A stretch of 64,000 nt of DNA from Hyphomicrobiales bacterium (GCA_900468065.1 UBTA01000068.1:89390-153389), one strand, 5' to 3'. Counted from the stretch's first letter, positions 8,040 to 17,745 are shown. Notes: generated from the letters alone by a model not told the origin. Made by a program: numbers and translations.

Positions 8040-9959
8040 ATGCAATCGGCGTCCTATCGTCTCGAAAGCGCGTGGCATCCGCAGGGCGGTCTGCACGGCT
8101 GCTTCACCTTCAGTCTGTTCAACCTGTCGGACAAAGCCATTGAAGGGTTTACCATCGTCTACACTTCGCTGACGCGTGTTATCGACAAAACAGCTTGCGA
8201 CAACGCCGTCTTCGTCAAGCGCAATGCCAATTATCATCAATTCGCACCACCGGAAGGCTTCGTGCTTGCACCTGGCGTATCCTGGACCTTTACGGTCAGC
8301 GGCCTGCATCGCAAGGCCGTTCACTGCACTGATGGGGCAAAATCCGCCTATCTGACGCTTGCCGATGGCCGTCATGTGCCGGTCGCGGTCTCCGACCTTC
8401 TGCTCGAAGGCCGCGTCAGCGAGCCGCCGCCGGTGCTGTTGCCGGAGGGGAGGCTTGACCTGCCGTTTGCACTGCAGCCGTGGCCGCGCCAGATCGATGC
8501 GAAGCCGGGCGATGGTTTCCCGGTTTGCCTCCATCCGGCCCCCGGCACATCGCCGGATGACCTCAAGGCCATAGATACGGTGATCGGCCTGTTTCACAGG
8601 CTGTTTGAAGCCGACCATGCACCGCTCAGCCTGGCATCGAACAGTCAGGGCAGGGTGCTATACGTGAAGCAGGACGCGGCGCTTGCCGCGGAAGCATACG
8701 CGCTGTCCTTCTCTTTAGAGGCCGTCACGCTCAGCTACGGCGGCGGCGCCGGCCGGCAATATGGATTGACGTCGCTGGCGCAGCTCCTGAATGGCGCACG
8801 GCGAGAACCGGGAAAGTTCCGTTTTCCGGTGTCCGGCACGATTTCGGACGCGCCGCGCTACAGCTGGCGCGGCTGCCATCTCGATGTTTCCCGGCAGTTC
8901 TACCCGGTCGCCGGTGTGGCGCGGCTCATCGATATCCTTGCCTGGCTCAAGCTCAATATCTTCCACTGGCACCTGACCGATGATGAAGCCTGGCGGCTGG
9001 AGATCAAGGCCTATCCGGAACTCACCACGGCCGGCGTTGTCCGCAGTCCAGATGGTCCACTTCTGCCACAGCTGGGCAATGGGGCGGAGCCTGTCGGCGG
9101 GTTCTATAACCAGGATGACGTTCGCGCGGTCGTGGCTCATGCGCAGACGCTGAATGTCGAGATCATCCCGGAGATCGATGTTCCCGGCCACAACGCGGCA
9201 ACGCTCGTTGCACTGCCCGACCTGTCCGATGGCCAGGAGGCGCCGGAAAGCTATCATTCCGTTCAGGGCTATCCGAACAATGCGCTCAACCCGGCTGTGC
9301 CGTTCACCTATGAGTTTCTCGGAAAAGTCTTCGATGAGATGATCGGGCTTTTCCCATCTGCCTACATCCATATCGGCGGCGACGAGGTGGCGAATGGGGC
9401 CTGGCTTGCGTCGCCATTGGCCCGCAGGCTGATGGAACAGGAAGGCATTGAAGGCACTTTCGGTTTGCAGTCCTATTTCTTGAAACAGGTCAAGGACATG
9501 CTGACCAAGCGCGGCAAGAAGCTTGCCGGCTGGAACGAGGTTGCCCACGGCGGTGGCGTCGACACCGCGGAAACCCTGCTGATGGCCTGGGAAAACCCCG
9601 AAGTCGGCATCGGGCTTGCCCGCGAAGGCTATGATGTGGTGATGACGCCGGGGCAGGCCTATTATCTCGATATGGTGCAGGGTGACGAATGGCAGGAGCC
9701 AGGCGCCAGCTGGGCCGGCACGGTGCCGCCTGCCCACACCTATGGCTATGAAGCCGAAGGCGATTTTCCCGACGAGCTGAAAGACCGGATGAAGGGCGTG
9801 CAGGCCTGCATCTGGTGCGAGCATTACCTGTCGCGCGGCTACTTCAATCGCCTGGTCTTCCCGCGTCTTCCGGCGATCGCTGAAGCTGCGTGGACGCCGA
9901 AAAGTCAAAAGGACTGGTTGCGTTTTGCGGCCATCGTTCCGCTCAGTCCGCAGCTGTAA
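8040..9959 (+). CDS. Beta-N-acetylhexosaminidase, GH20
   Basis: This glycoside hydrolase removes terminal GlcNAc or GalNAc from oligosaccharides. Its 639 residues divide into an N-terminal module of about 150 residues resembling the domain that precedes GH20 in bacterial chitobiases, a GH20b helper domain, and the catalytic TIM barrel from about residue 275. The barrel begins RGCHLDVSRQFYPV and contains IFHWHLTDDEAWRLEI. The catalytic Asp-Glu pair is in HIGGDEV near residue 445; the Asp orients the substrate acetamido group and the Glu is the acid/base. No signal peptide is seen, so it would act on imported oligosaccharides in the cytoplasm, consistent with the upstream ABC importer. The ATG follows AGAGGAACGG. 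Confidence 0.93.
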   Translation: MQSASYRLESAWHPQGGLHGCFTFSLFNLSDKAIEGFTIVYTSLTRVIDKTACDNAVFVKRNANYHQFAPPEGFVLAPGVSWTFTVSGLHRKAVHCTDGAKSAYLTLADGRHVPVAVSDLLLEGRVSEPPPVLLPEGRLDLPFALQPWPRQIDAKPGDGFPVCLHPAPGTSPDDLKAIDTVIGLFHRLFEADHAPLSLASNSQGRVLYVKQDAALAAEAYALSFSLEAVTLSYGGGAGRQYGLTSLAQLLNGARREPGKFRFPVSGTISDAPRYSWRGCHLDVSRQFYPVAGVARLIDILAWLKLNIFHWHLTDDEAWRLEIKAYPELTTAGVVRSPDGPLLPQLGNGAEPVGGFYNQDDVRAVVAHAQTLNVEIIPEIDVPGHNAATLVALPDLSDGQEAPESYHSVQGYPNNALNPAVPFTYEFLGKVFDEMIGLFPSAYIHIGGDEVANGAWLASPLARRLMEQEGIEGTFGLQSYFLKQVKDMLTKRGKKLAGWNEVAHGGGVDTAETLLMAWENPEVGIGLAREGYDVVMTPGQAYYLDMVQGDEWQEPGASWAGTVPPAHTYGYEAEGDFPDELKDRMKGVQACIWCEHYLSRGYFNRLVFPRLPAIAEAAWTPKSQKDWLRFAAIVPLSPQL

Positions 9960-9982
9960 CAATTGAAATTATGGGGAAGACA

Positions 9983-11419
9983 ATGCGCATCGCCGTCGGT
10001 GGTATCCATACAGAATGCAGCACCTATTCGCCGGTCCTGATGGCCGGGGAGGATTTTCGCGTGCTGCGTGATGCCGATCTGCTCGGGGCCGAGTATTTCG
10101 ATTTCCTCGATGCTGCCGGGATCGAGCATGTACCGCTGCTGCACGCCCGTGCCGTGCCGGGCGGTCCCGTATTGCGGTCGACCTATGAGGCCTTCAAAGC
10201 TGAGTTCCTTGAAAGACTGCAGGTTGCCTTGCCGCTCGACGGCCTTTATCTCGCCATGCATGGCGCCATCAATGTCGAAGGGATGGACGACGCCGAAGGC
10301 GACTGGATTTCCGCCGCGCGCACAGTCGTTGGGCCGGGTTGCCCGATCGCGGCAAGTTATGATCTTCATGGTAATGTCAGCCAGAGGATCATCGATCAGC
10401 TCGATATCTTCGCCGCCTATCGCACCGCCCCGCATATCGATGTGCGTGAAACCATGGTGCGGGCGTGGTCGATGCTGGTTGAAACGCTACGGACAGGTAA
10501 TCGTCCGGGTGTCGCCTGGGCCAAGGTGCCGGTGCTTTTGCCCGGCGAATGCACTTCGACGGAGGATGAACCAGCCAGGTCGATCTATCTTAACCTGCCC
10601 GCATTTGATGCCAAGCCGGGTATTCTCGATGCCAACCTGATGATCGGCTATGTCTGGGCCGATGAGCCGCGGGCAACGGCCTGCGCCGTCGTGACCGGCA
10701 CCGACAGGCAAGCTGCGTCGAAGGCCGCCGAGGAAATCGCGCGACAATACTGGAACGCGCGTGAAAATTTCGGCTTCGGCCCGGTCACGGGACCGCTGGA
10801 GGAGATGCTCGATATTGCTGCTTCCGCCACCACATCCCCGGTCATCCTTGCCGATTCTGCCGACAATCCGACCGGTGGCGGGGTCGGCGACCGCGCCGAT
10901 GTTTTGCGTGCGCTGATCGCCCGGAACTGGCATAGCGCGCTGCTCGCCGGGATCACCGACCGTCCGGCCGTTGAGGTCTGTTTCGCGGCTGGGGAGGGCG
11001 CCTCGCTCACCCTGCGGATCGGCGCCAGTCTCGATCCGGCCAGCGTTCCGGCGGAGGTGACCGCGAAGGTCCTCCGTCTGGACGACAGCGGTGCGGCAGC
11101 GGATCGTCAGGCCGTCGTCGAAGTTGGTGGAATTACGATCGTGCTGGCTGCGCGCCGGCGCCCCTATCACAATATCGAGGATTTCCGGCGTTTGGGCCTT
11201 GATCCCAAGTCCGTACGACTGCTGGTGGTCAAGTCCGGCTACCTTTCGCCCGAACTGGCACCGATCGCCAATCCTAACCTGATGGCCCTGACCGACGGCG
11301 TCGTCAATCAGGACATCGCCAATCTGGCGAGCCATCGCAGGATAAGACCGGTCTTTCCCTTGGATCGCGGGTTCGACTACGTACCCGCAGCGACATTATC
11401 GGCGCGCTGGCGCGAATGA
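9983..11419 (+). CDS. M81 family metallopeptidase (MlrC-like), second copy
   Basis: This is a second member of the MlrC family, about 478 residues. The start at 9983 gives MRIAVGGIHTECSTYSP, the same opening as other M81 proteins, with GGGGA 5 to 10 bases upstream. A longer reading frame from 9890 overlaps the hexosaminidase and adds a sequence unlike the family, so it was rejected. Conserved blocks are LYLAMHGAINVEGMDDAEGD, SYDLHGNVS and ILADSADNPTGGGVGD. No secretion signal is present. It lies 23 bases after the GH20 gene in the same direction, so peptide and glycosidic bonds may be cut in one pathway. Confidence 0.9.
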   Translation: MRIAVGGIHTECSTYSPVLMAGEDFRVLRDADLLGAEYFDFLDAAGIEHVPLLHARAVPGGPVLRSTYEAFKAEFLERLQVALPLDGLYLAMHGAINVEGMDDAEGDWISAARTVVGPGCPIAASYDLHGNVSQRIIDQLDIFAAYRTAPHIDVRETMVRAWSMLVETLRTGNRPGVAWAKVPVLLPGECTSTEDEPARSIYLNLPAFDAKPGILDANLMIGYVWADEPRATACAVVTGTDRQAASKAAEEIARQYWNARENFGFGPVTGPLEEMLDIAASATTSPVILADSADNPTGGGVGDRADVLRALIARNWHSALLAGITDRPAVEVCFAAGEGASLTLRIGASLDPASVPAEVTAKVLRLDDSGAAADRQAVVEVGGITIVLAARRRPYHNIEDFRRLGLDPKSVRLLVVKSGYLSPELAPIANPNLMALTDGVVNQDIANLASHRRIRPVFPLDRGFDYVPAATLSARWRE

Positions 11420-11499
11420 TACCGGTTTAATCCGCCCGGTACCTGTATCTTCGCCCGGCTGTCCGGGCAGCTTTTGCCCTCCTTTCCGGTGCTCTCATC

Positions 11500-12717
11500 A
11501 TGACATCCACGTTGTCAATCGCCTTCCGCCACCCTGTGGTCCGGCTGAGCATGACCGCGATCTTCATGTTCGGTTTTACGGGGGCTGCGACGGCACCCTA
11601 CCAATCGGTGATCGGCATCACCGAGCTCCGCCTGAGCAATGGCTTCTATTCCATCCTGATTTTTGCGGCGGCAGCCGTCAATGTCATCGTCAGCCTGTGG
11701 GTCGGCGTCCTCGCCGACCGGATCGGCAACTACCGGATCCTGCTGATGACCGTCATGTCGTTCGGGGTTTTCGGTTACGGTCTTGTCTATGCCGTGCCGG
11801 TTCCGGCCAGTTTCGTGTTCTGCACGCTGGTCATGCTGCCGGTCTACAACTCGATGACATCGCTGCTCTTCGCCAACGTCCGATCCATCGCCAATGCCGA
11901 GGGTGGGCGTGATGCGGCGGCGATCAATTCCGGCGTGCGTGCTGCGATCTCAGTTGCCTGGGTTCTAGTGCCGGGACTTGTGGCTCTGGTTCTGGTCGGG
12001 CGCGGCAGCATGCTGCCTGCCTATCTGCTCGCCTGCCTCGGATGTATCGTCAATCTGGCACTGGTGTTCTTCAAGCTGCCGGCCGCGAATGGTCCACCAC
12101 CGGCAAAAAGTCACCGGCATTCATACCTTGCGTCCTTTGGCGAAGTTCTCGCGCCAACTGTCTTCGTCCGCCTGATGGCGATCTCGCTGATCACCTCGAC
12201 GCTGCATGTCAACGCGGCAGTTCAGCCGCTGATTATTACAGGTGCCGCTGGTGGAACCGTGACGGATATCGGCGTGGTCGTCGGCATTGTTGCGTTTCTC
12301 GAGGTTGTGTTCATTTTCGTCTGGGCCCGCATCCAGGTTCAGATGCATGCGGTGACGGCGCTTGCAATCGGCGCTGGGCTCTATGCTGTCTACCTCACGC
12401 TCCTGGGGCTCGCTTCGGCACCTTGGCACGTCTATGCCCTGACGCTGCTCAGCGCCTTTGCTGCCGCCGCCCTGATCAGCATTCCAATCACCTACATCCA
12501 GGATCTCATCGCCGACCGTCCGGGGCTTGGCAGCTCGCTCATCTCCGTGAACCTGTTCCTCAGCGGTGGTCTGAGCGCCATCCTGTTCGCGATCGGAACC
12601 CGTTTCAGCGATTATTCGGGCACGTCGATGCTCGGCGCGCTCGCAGGAACGATTGGTCTTGGCCTGATGCTCTATCTTGATGGTCGCGGGCGCGGCGCAA
12701 GCCCTGCTCCAAGGTGA
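11500..12717 (+). CDS. MFS transporter
   Basis: This inner-membrane carrier has 405 residues and about 12 predicted membrane helices in two halves. The loop between helices 2 and 3 carries LWVGVLADRIGNYR, a form of the major-facilitator signature. The opening FRHPVVRLSMTAIFMFGFTGAATAPYQSV is like sugar-efflux (SetA-type) and related carriers that export sugars or drugs. It lies 80 bases after the second M81 gene in the same direction. It may export a by-product of the pathway or import a further substrate; neither is shown. Confidence 0.85.
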   Translation: MTSTLSIAFRHPVVRLSMTAIFMFGFTGAATAPYQSVIGITELRLSNGFYSILIFAAAAVNVIVSLWVGVLADRIGNYRILLMTVMSFGVFGYGLVYAVPVPASFVFCTLVMLPVYNSMTSLLFANVRSIANAEGGRDAAAINSGVRAAISVAWVLVPGLVALVLVGRGSMLPAYLLACLGCIVNLALVFFKLPAANGPPPAKSHRHSYLASFGEVLAPTVFVRLMAISLITSTLHVNAAVQPLIITGAAGGTVTDIGVVVGIVAFLEVVFIFVWARIQVQMHAVTALAIGAGLYAVYLTLLGLASAPWHVYALTLLSAFAAAALISIPITYIQDLIADRPGLGSSLISVNLFLSGGLSAILFAIGTRFSDYSGTSMLGALAGTIGLGLMLYLDGRGRGASPAPR

Positions 12718-12753
12718 GACCGTCGGCAACAATGCCGCCTCCGGTCGTTGAGA

Positions 12754-13013
12754 TCATCGCCCGCGGATGCGTAAAGGCTTGCAGTTCGCAGGTGGCGGGA
12801 ATTGCCGGATGTAGAAGTCAAGCCCATTTTCCTCCATCACCAGCGTGTTCGCCACCGAACTGCCGTCGCTGTGGACCAGTTTGAAGGAATTGCGCTGTGC
12901 CCACATTGCCGCGCTGTTCCAGCAGTCGCGCTGGGGTCAAACGGACGGTGAACCTTCATCGCGAACACGCATGGTGGCGAGCTTCCTGACGACGGCTGAA
13001 ATACGCAGGTTAC
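12754..13013 (-). pseudogene. Possible degraded coding remnant
   Basis: This lies in the 549-base gap between the MFS and LysR genes. On the minus strand one frame reads about 85 codons with a single TGA in the middle. The lower part contains WNSAAMWAQRNSFKLVHSDG and ends LRIRGR before a stop; the upper part contains RISAVVRKLATMRV. The amino-acid make-up looks like real protein, but the product was not recognised and no start with a ribosome site is seen. It may be the tail of a decayed gene. The rest of the gap, to 13266, shows nothing clear. Confidence 0.35.
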
Positions 13014-13266
13014 TGCCATTTCTCAAAAACGGTCATGATCGGAATAACCGAGAGAGGAAGAGGGGCTGTCTCATGGACAGTCGTATGGTCTGTCAAAGGG
13101 AGTGTTGTGGGCACATCATACCAGAGAAAAGCTTTGTGGGGCAGGAGGTCCGGTAACGGATGTTTGGGACCCGCCCGACCGCTGGGTGAAGCTGGGATGC
13201 TTTTGCTTTCCTCGCGCCCAAGCGTTACCCATCTGCATGACAATTCTGATTTCGTGATGAAGAGGC

Positions 13267-14181
13267 ATGGTGATGATCAATTTCCGGCAACTCGAAGTGC
13301 TCAAGACCCTGCTTGCGACGGGATCGACGATTGCCACGGCAAAAAGCATGGGGTTGAGCCAGTCCGGTGTCAGCCGTCTGCTCGCACAGCTGGAATCCGA
13401 TCTGTCGCTTAATCTCTTCGCCCGCGACAAGGGGCGGCTGATCCCGACGCCGGAGGCGACCATTCTTGCCCGTGATGCCGAGAACATCCTGTTGGGGCTG
13501 AACCGGTTTTCCGGACTGGCCGAGGACCTGCGCAGCGGTGCAACAGGTCCCGAGGTCGTCCGCATCGGCCTGCCGAGCAGCATGTGGGAGGACTTTGCCC
13601 CGGCCATGCTGATGGACTATGCGAAAGAATTTCCAAGCGTCCGTATCGAAACCTTTTTCGAAACGACGACTGCGATCACCCGTCTGGTCGAGCAGCGGGT
13701 CATCGACTTCGGTTTTCTGCGTTACGAGGGGGAGGTGGGACCGGCCATTGAAATGGAACCGGTGGCAAGCGGCGTCAGCGTCTGCGTCATTCCGGAAAAT
13801 CACGCGTTGGCGGAGCTCAAGCACATTACTCCGAAGGACCTGCGCAATATTCCGCTGATCCTGATTGGCCGTCAGCGGCCGACCCGAATGCTGCTCGACC
13901 AGACGTTCAAGCGGGCAGGCGTGAAGCAGAACGTCAAGATCGAGACGCATACCAACAGTTCGGCCTGCGCCTATGCCGCCCATGGCCTTGGCATCGGCAT
14001 CATCAGCAGTTTCTACGCCAATCTCTACCGGCATCTGCGAATCGTCCAGCGGCCGTTCATCCCCGTTTCGACGCAGGAATTCGGTCTTGCCAAGCCCGCA
14101 GGTGTTCCACCGTCGCTGGCGGCGCAGGCTTTGATGGATGCGCTCAAGCGCCAGATCGCCCTTTCGCAGCAACCGCGCTAA
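13267..14181 (+). CDS. LysR family transcriptional regulator
   Basis: This LysR-type regulator has 304 residues. The N-terminal winged helix-turn-helix spans about residues 1-62: FRQLEVLKTLLATGSTIATA, then GLSQSGVSRLLAQLE. A C-terminal periplasmic-binding-like effector domain spans about 90-295. The start may be 13267 or the in-frame ATG at 13273. It lies 178 bases upstream of the peptide ABC operon and reads in the same direction. It is a plausible activator of that operon, with an AT-rich, partly symmetric site between them. Confidence 0.92.
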   Translation: MVMINFRQLEVLKTLLATGSTIATAKSMGLSQSGVSRLLAQLESDLSLNLFARDKGRLIPTPEATILARDAENILLGLNRFSGLAEDLRSGATGPEVVRIGLPSSMWEDFAPAMLMDYAKEFPSVRIETFFETTTAITRLVEQRVIDFGFLRYEGEVGPAIEMEPVASGVSVCVIPENHALAELKHITPKDLRNIPLILIGRQRPTRMLLDQTFKRAGVKQNVKIETHTNSSACAYAAHGLGIGIISSFYANLYRHLRIVQRPFIPVSTQEFGLAKPAGVPPSLAAQALMDALKRQIALSQQPR

Positions 14182-14259
14182 GCCTCTTTCCCATCTACGC
14201 TTTTCCAATGTCGCGTACGCGGCTGGTTGCATCGCATCTGCATAGGTCTATGACAAAAT

Positions 14260-14273
14260 CGCATAATATTGCG
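14260..14273. promoter_or_regulatory. Candidate LysR operator upstream of peptide ABC operon
   Basis: CGCATAATATTGCG, with CGCA/TGCG arms around an AT-rich centre, lies about 87 bases upstream of the first permease. LysR regulators often bind such T-N11-A type dyads near the promoter they control. Only the short symmetry and location support it. Confidence 0.3.
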
Positions 14274-14359
14274 CATATTTGGCAAAACCATCATAGTCCC
14301 GTCACAAACAAGCCGGCCAACGGCAACCATCCCGCATCCAATCGTGTTCAGGGGAACCG

Positions 14360-15304
14360 ATGCTCAGATTTATTCTAAACCGCCTGTTCATGGCGTTGCC
14401 GACCGTCCTGATCGTTTCGATCACGGTTTTCGCGCTGATCCGCTTCATTCCCGGTGATCCCGCCGCATTGATGCTGGGCGATATGGCGCAGCCTGAGCAG
14501 ATCGCTGAAAAGCGTTCCGAACTCGGTCTCGACAAGTCGATGCCCGAGCAGTTCCTGATCTGGGGCGGCAACGTGCTGACCGGTGATTTCGGCCTGTCGA
14601 TCGTCAGCGGCGAGCCGGTCCGGGAACTCGTCGTTTCGCATTTTGCCGTGAGCGCCCAGATCGTGTCGGTTGCCGTGTTGCTGGCCAGTCTGATCGCCGT
14701 TCCGGCCGGCGTCATCGCCGCCTGGCGGCAAAACAGCCTGACCGACCTTGCGCTTGTCGGGACCGCGACCATACTCCTGTCGATCCCGACATTTTGGCTC
14801 GGCCTGCTGTTGCTTTTATTCTTCGGCCTGAAGCTCGGCTGGCTGCCGGTGCTCGGTTACGTCTCAATCGGCGACAATCTCGTCGGCGGGCTGCTCTATC
14901 TGGTTTTGCCGGTGATGACCCTGGTGATCCATGAGATGGGCGTGCTGATCCGCATGGCGCGCGCCTCGACGCTGGAAGTGCTCCGGCTCGACTACATCAC
15001 CCACGCACGGGCAAAAGGCCTGTCCGAAAGTGCCGTTCTCTGGAAGCATGCCTTCAAGAACGCTTTTGGTCCGACCTGGACGATGATCGGCCTGATCCTC
15101 GGCAACCTGCTTGGCGGCATCGCCGTCATCGAAACGGTCTTCACCATTCCGGGCCTTGGCCGCTTAATGGTCGATAGCATCTTCCAGCGCGATTACCCGG
15201 TCATCCAGGGCTGCCTGCTGTTCGTCGCCTTGTCCTATGTGCTGGTCAACCTGATCGTCGATCTGCTCTATCCCCTTTTCGATCCGCGCGTGGTGGCCGA
15301 ATGA
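14360..15304 (+). CDS. Peptide-type ABC transporter permease, DppB family
   Basis: This inner-membrane permease has 314 residues, the usual length of DppB/OppB/NikB. It opens MLRFILNRLFMALPTVLIVS, with a first helix followed by a long periplasmic loop carrying IRFIPGDPA. The EAA-type loop is DYITHARAKGLSESAVLWKH near residues 213-232. A good ribosome site, AGGGGAA, precedes the ATG. It overlaps the next permease by 4 bases. In this family the substrates range from di- and oligopeptides to nickel, opines, glutathione and oligosaccharides. Confidence 0.93.
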   Translation: MLRFILNRLFMALPTVLIVSITVFALIRFIPGDPAALMLGDMAQPEQIAEKRSELGLDKSMPEQFLIWGGNVLTGDFGLSIVSGEPVRELVVSHFAVSAQIVSVAVLLASLIAVPAGVIAAWRQNSLTDLALVGTATILLSIPTFWLGLLLLLFFGLKLGWLPVLGYVSIGDNLVGGLLYLVLPVMTLVIHEMGVLIRMARASTLEVLRLDYITHARAKGLSESAVLWKHAFKNAFGPTWTMIGLILGNLLGGIAVIETVFTIPGLGRLMVDSIFQRDYPVIQGCLLFVALSYVLVNLIVDLLYPLFDPRVVAE

Positions 15305-16119
15305 AAAACTATACATTCAATGGTCTCATCGGTGCCGTCCTCATTACCGTTCTGCTGGCCGTCGCAATCCTTGGTCTTTTCTGGACGCCATACGATCCGA
15401 TGAAGCTCAGCTTCACGGCCCGGCTGGCAGCGCCGAGCGCGGAACATTGGCTGGGAACCGATGAGTTCGGCCGCGATGTCTTGAGCCGCATCATCGTCGG
15501 CGCCCGCGCCAGCGTCTGGATCGGTGCGCTCACCGTCTCGCTTGCAGCAATCGCCGGAACGCTGATCGGCCTGATCAGCGGTTATGCGCGCGGTTGGGTC
15601 GATGCGGTGATCATGGCGATCAACAATGCGCTTCTGGCCTTTCCAGGCATCCTCCTGGCGCTCGGTCTGCTGGCCGTGTTCGGGGCAAACCAGTATGGCA
15701 TCATCTTTGCGCTTGGCATTGCCTATACGCCGTCGATGGCGCGCGTCGTTCGCGGAGCCGTCCTGTCGCTGCGTGAGCGTGAATTCATCGAAGCCTCCAA
15801 GATCATGGGCAACAGCGAAGTCTTTACCATGCTGCGCCATATCCTGCCCAATTGTCTGGCGCCGATCACTGTCCTGTCGACGTCGATGTTTGGCTGGGCG
15901 ATCCTGTCGGAGAGCGCCTTGAGTTTCCTCGGCCTCGGTGTGCCGCCACCGGCGCCCACCTGGGGCAACATGCTGGCGGCAGGCCGGCCGTTCATCGAGC
16001 AGGCGGTCTGGCTCGGCCTCTTCCCTGGTCTCTGCATCGCGCTGACGCTGCTTGGCATCAACCTTCTGGGCGACGCACTCCGCGACAAGCTCGATCCCCG
16101 CATGCGAGGTCTGAAATGA
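15301..16119 (+). CDS. Peptide-type ABC transporter permease, DppC family
   Basis: This second permease subunit has 272 residues. It has an N-terminal helix, the periplasmic segment HWLGTDEFGRDVLSRII that is diagnostic of DppC/OppC proteins, and an EAA loop containing EASKIMGNSEVFTMLRHILP near residue 163. LSESALSFLGLGVPPPAPTW is the standard C-terminal signature. Both ends overlap the neighbouring genes by ATGA, so the three membrane and ATPase genes are translationally coupled. Confidence 0.93.
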   Translation: MKNYTFNGLIGAVLITVLLAVAILGLFWTPYDPMKLSFTARLAAPSAEHWLGTDEFGRDVLSRIIVGARASVWIGALTVSLAAIAGTLIGLISGYARGWVDAVIMAINNALLAFPGILLALGLLAVFGANQYGIIFALGIAYTPSMARVVRGAVLSLREREFIEASKIMGNSEVFTMLRHILPNCLAPITVLSTSMFGWAILSESALSFLGLGVPPPAPTWGNMLAAGRPFIEQAVWLGLFPGLCIALTLLGINLLGDALRDKLDPRMRGLK

Positions 16120-17744
16120 CACAGGAAAGACTTCTCAGCGTCCGGGACCTCTCGCTCGTGGTCGCCCAGCGCGGCGTCGAGGTGGTGAAGAAGGTCAGCT
16201 TCGACATCGAGCCCGGCGAGATTTTCGGCATCGTCGGCGAAAGCGGCTCCGGCAAATCATTGGCGACGCGCGCGATCATCTCGCTGCTTCCTGCGGCCAT
16301 CAAGGTGACGGGCGGGCAGGTGACCTTCAAGGGCCGCGATGTCCTGTCGATGAGTGAAGCCGGGCTTCGCGAATTGCGCGGCGCGGAAATCGGGCTGGTC
16401 TTTCAGGAGCCGATGACCTCGCTCAACCCGTCGATGACCATCGGCCGCCAGCTGGAGGAGGGGCTGACGCTCCACACCAATATGCCGGCGCCAACGCGGC
16501 GCGAGCGTATCCTTGCCATGCTCCAGCGGGTCGGAATTCGTGATCCGGAAGGTGCGCTTTCCGCCTATCCGCACGAATTTTCCGGCGGCATGCGCCAGCG
16601 CATCATGCTCGCTTCCGTCATGCTGTTGAAGCCGGCGCTTTTGATCGCAGATGAGCCGACAACAGCGCTCGACGCGGTCATCCAGCGCGACGTCATGGAA
16701 CTGATGGTCGAACTGACCAAGGCGGAAGGCACGGCCGTCCTCCTGATCAGCCACGATCTGCCGATGGTGGCGCGCTATACCAGCCGCATCGTGGTGATGG
16801 AGAAGGGGTCGCTGGTCGAACAGGGAACGACCGAACAGATCCTCGAAAAGCCGCAGCATCCCTATACGCGCAAGCTGCTTTCATCGCTGCCGATCCGTGG
16901 CGAAGTCCGCACCATCGACACGGTCTCGGCACCGATGGTTTCGGCGCGCAACATCGTCGTCGATTATCCCGGCCGCAAATCGCTGTTCAAGAAGGGCACG
17001 CCGAAGCGGGCGCTGCACGGCGTCAGCGTCGATATTCATGCCGGCGAAGTGGTGGCTCTGGTTGGCGGTTCCGGCTCGGGAAAGACGACGCTTGGCCGCA
17101 CCATCGCCGGGCTGGTCAACCAAAGCTCGGGGGATATCCTGTTTCAGGGACGCGAGCGGTCTGCGGACTGGCGGAACTACCGGTTGAACTGCCAGATGGT
17201 CTTTCAGGACCCCTATTCGTCGCTTGATCCGCGCATGACGATCCTCTCGCTGGTCGAAGAAGCCCTGCGACTGGTGCCGGATATCGACCGGGCCGCCAAG
17301 AAGAAACGCGCCTATGAAACGCTGGAGGAAGTCGGTCTCGGTACCGAATATGCGTTGCGTTATCCGCACGAACTGTCCGGCGGCCAGCGTCAGCGCGTCG
17401 CGATCGCCCGCGCCATTGCCCGGCGGCCGAAGTTCCTGATCGCCGACGAGCCGGTCTCGGCGCTCGACGTCACCGTCCGCGCTCAGGTGCTGGCGCTCTT
17501 TTCCGACTTACAGAAACGCTACGGCTTTTCGTGCCTGTTCATCAGCCACGACCTTGGCGTCGTCGAACAGGTGGCCGATCGCGTCATCGTCATGCAGGAC
17601 GGCCGCATCATCGAGCAGGGCGACCGCAACACGATATTCGACAAGCCGAAGGAGCCCTATACGCGGCGTCTTCTCTCGGCCATCCCCGCGCTCGATCTCA
17701 CCGAGACCGGCGGGGTCAAACTGAAATGGCGTCTGGAGGCCTGA
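16116..17744 (+). CDS. Fused peptide ABC transporter ATPase (DppD-DppF type)
   Basis: Two nucleotide-binding domains are joined in one protein of 542 residues, replacing separate DppD and DppF subunits. Domain 1 has Walker A GESGSGKS, signature FSGGMRQR and Walker B LLIADEPTTALD. Domain 2 has Walker A GGSGSGKTT, signature LSGGQRQRVAIARAI and Walker B FLIADEPVSALD. Each domain ends with the HPYTRKLL / EPYTRRLL motif typical of the family. The start at 16116 overlaps the dppC stop by ATGA. A longer frame back to 15852 lies entirely inside the permease gene and was rejected. Confidence 0.94.
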   Translation: MTQERLLSVRDLSLVVAQRGVEVVKKVSFDIEPGEIFGIVGESGSGKSLATRAIISLLPAAIKVTGGQVTFKGRDVLSMSEAGLRELRGAEIGLVFQEPMTSLNPSMTIGRQLEEGLTLHTNMPAPTRRERILAMLQRVGIRDPEGALSAYPHEFSGGMRQRIMLASVMLLKPALLIADEPTTALDAVIQRDVMELMVELTKAEGTAVLLISHDLPMVARYTSRIVVMEKGSLVEQGTTEQILEKPQHPYTRKLLSSLPIRGEVRTIDTVSAPMVSARNIVVDYPGRKSLFKKGTPKRALHGVSVDIHAGEVVALVGGSGSGKTTLGRTIAGLVNQSSGDILFQGRERSADWRNYRLNCQMVFQDPYSSLDPRMTILSLVEEALRLVPDIDRAAKKKRAYETLEEVGLGTEYALRYPHELSGGQRQRVAIARAIARRPKFLIADEPVSALDVTVRAQVLALFSDLQKRYGFSCLFISHDLGVVEQVADRVIVMQDGRIIEQGDRNTIFDKPKEPYTRRLLSAIPALDLTETGGVKLKWRLEA

Positions 17745-17745
17745 T

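Noticed and set aside
9890..9982. Upstream extension of the second M81 gene
   Set aside because: It overlaps the GH20 gene and adds sequence not found at M81 N-termini. ATG 9983 has its own ribosome site.
15852..16115. Upstream extension of the fused peptide ATPase
   Set aside because: It lies wholly inside the dppC-type gene, and the ATG at 16116 gives the normal family N-terminus and an ATGA overlap.
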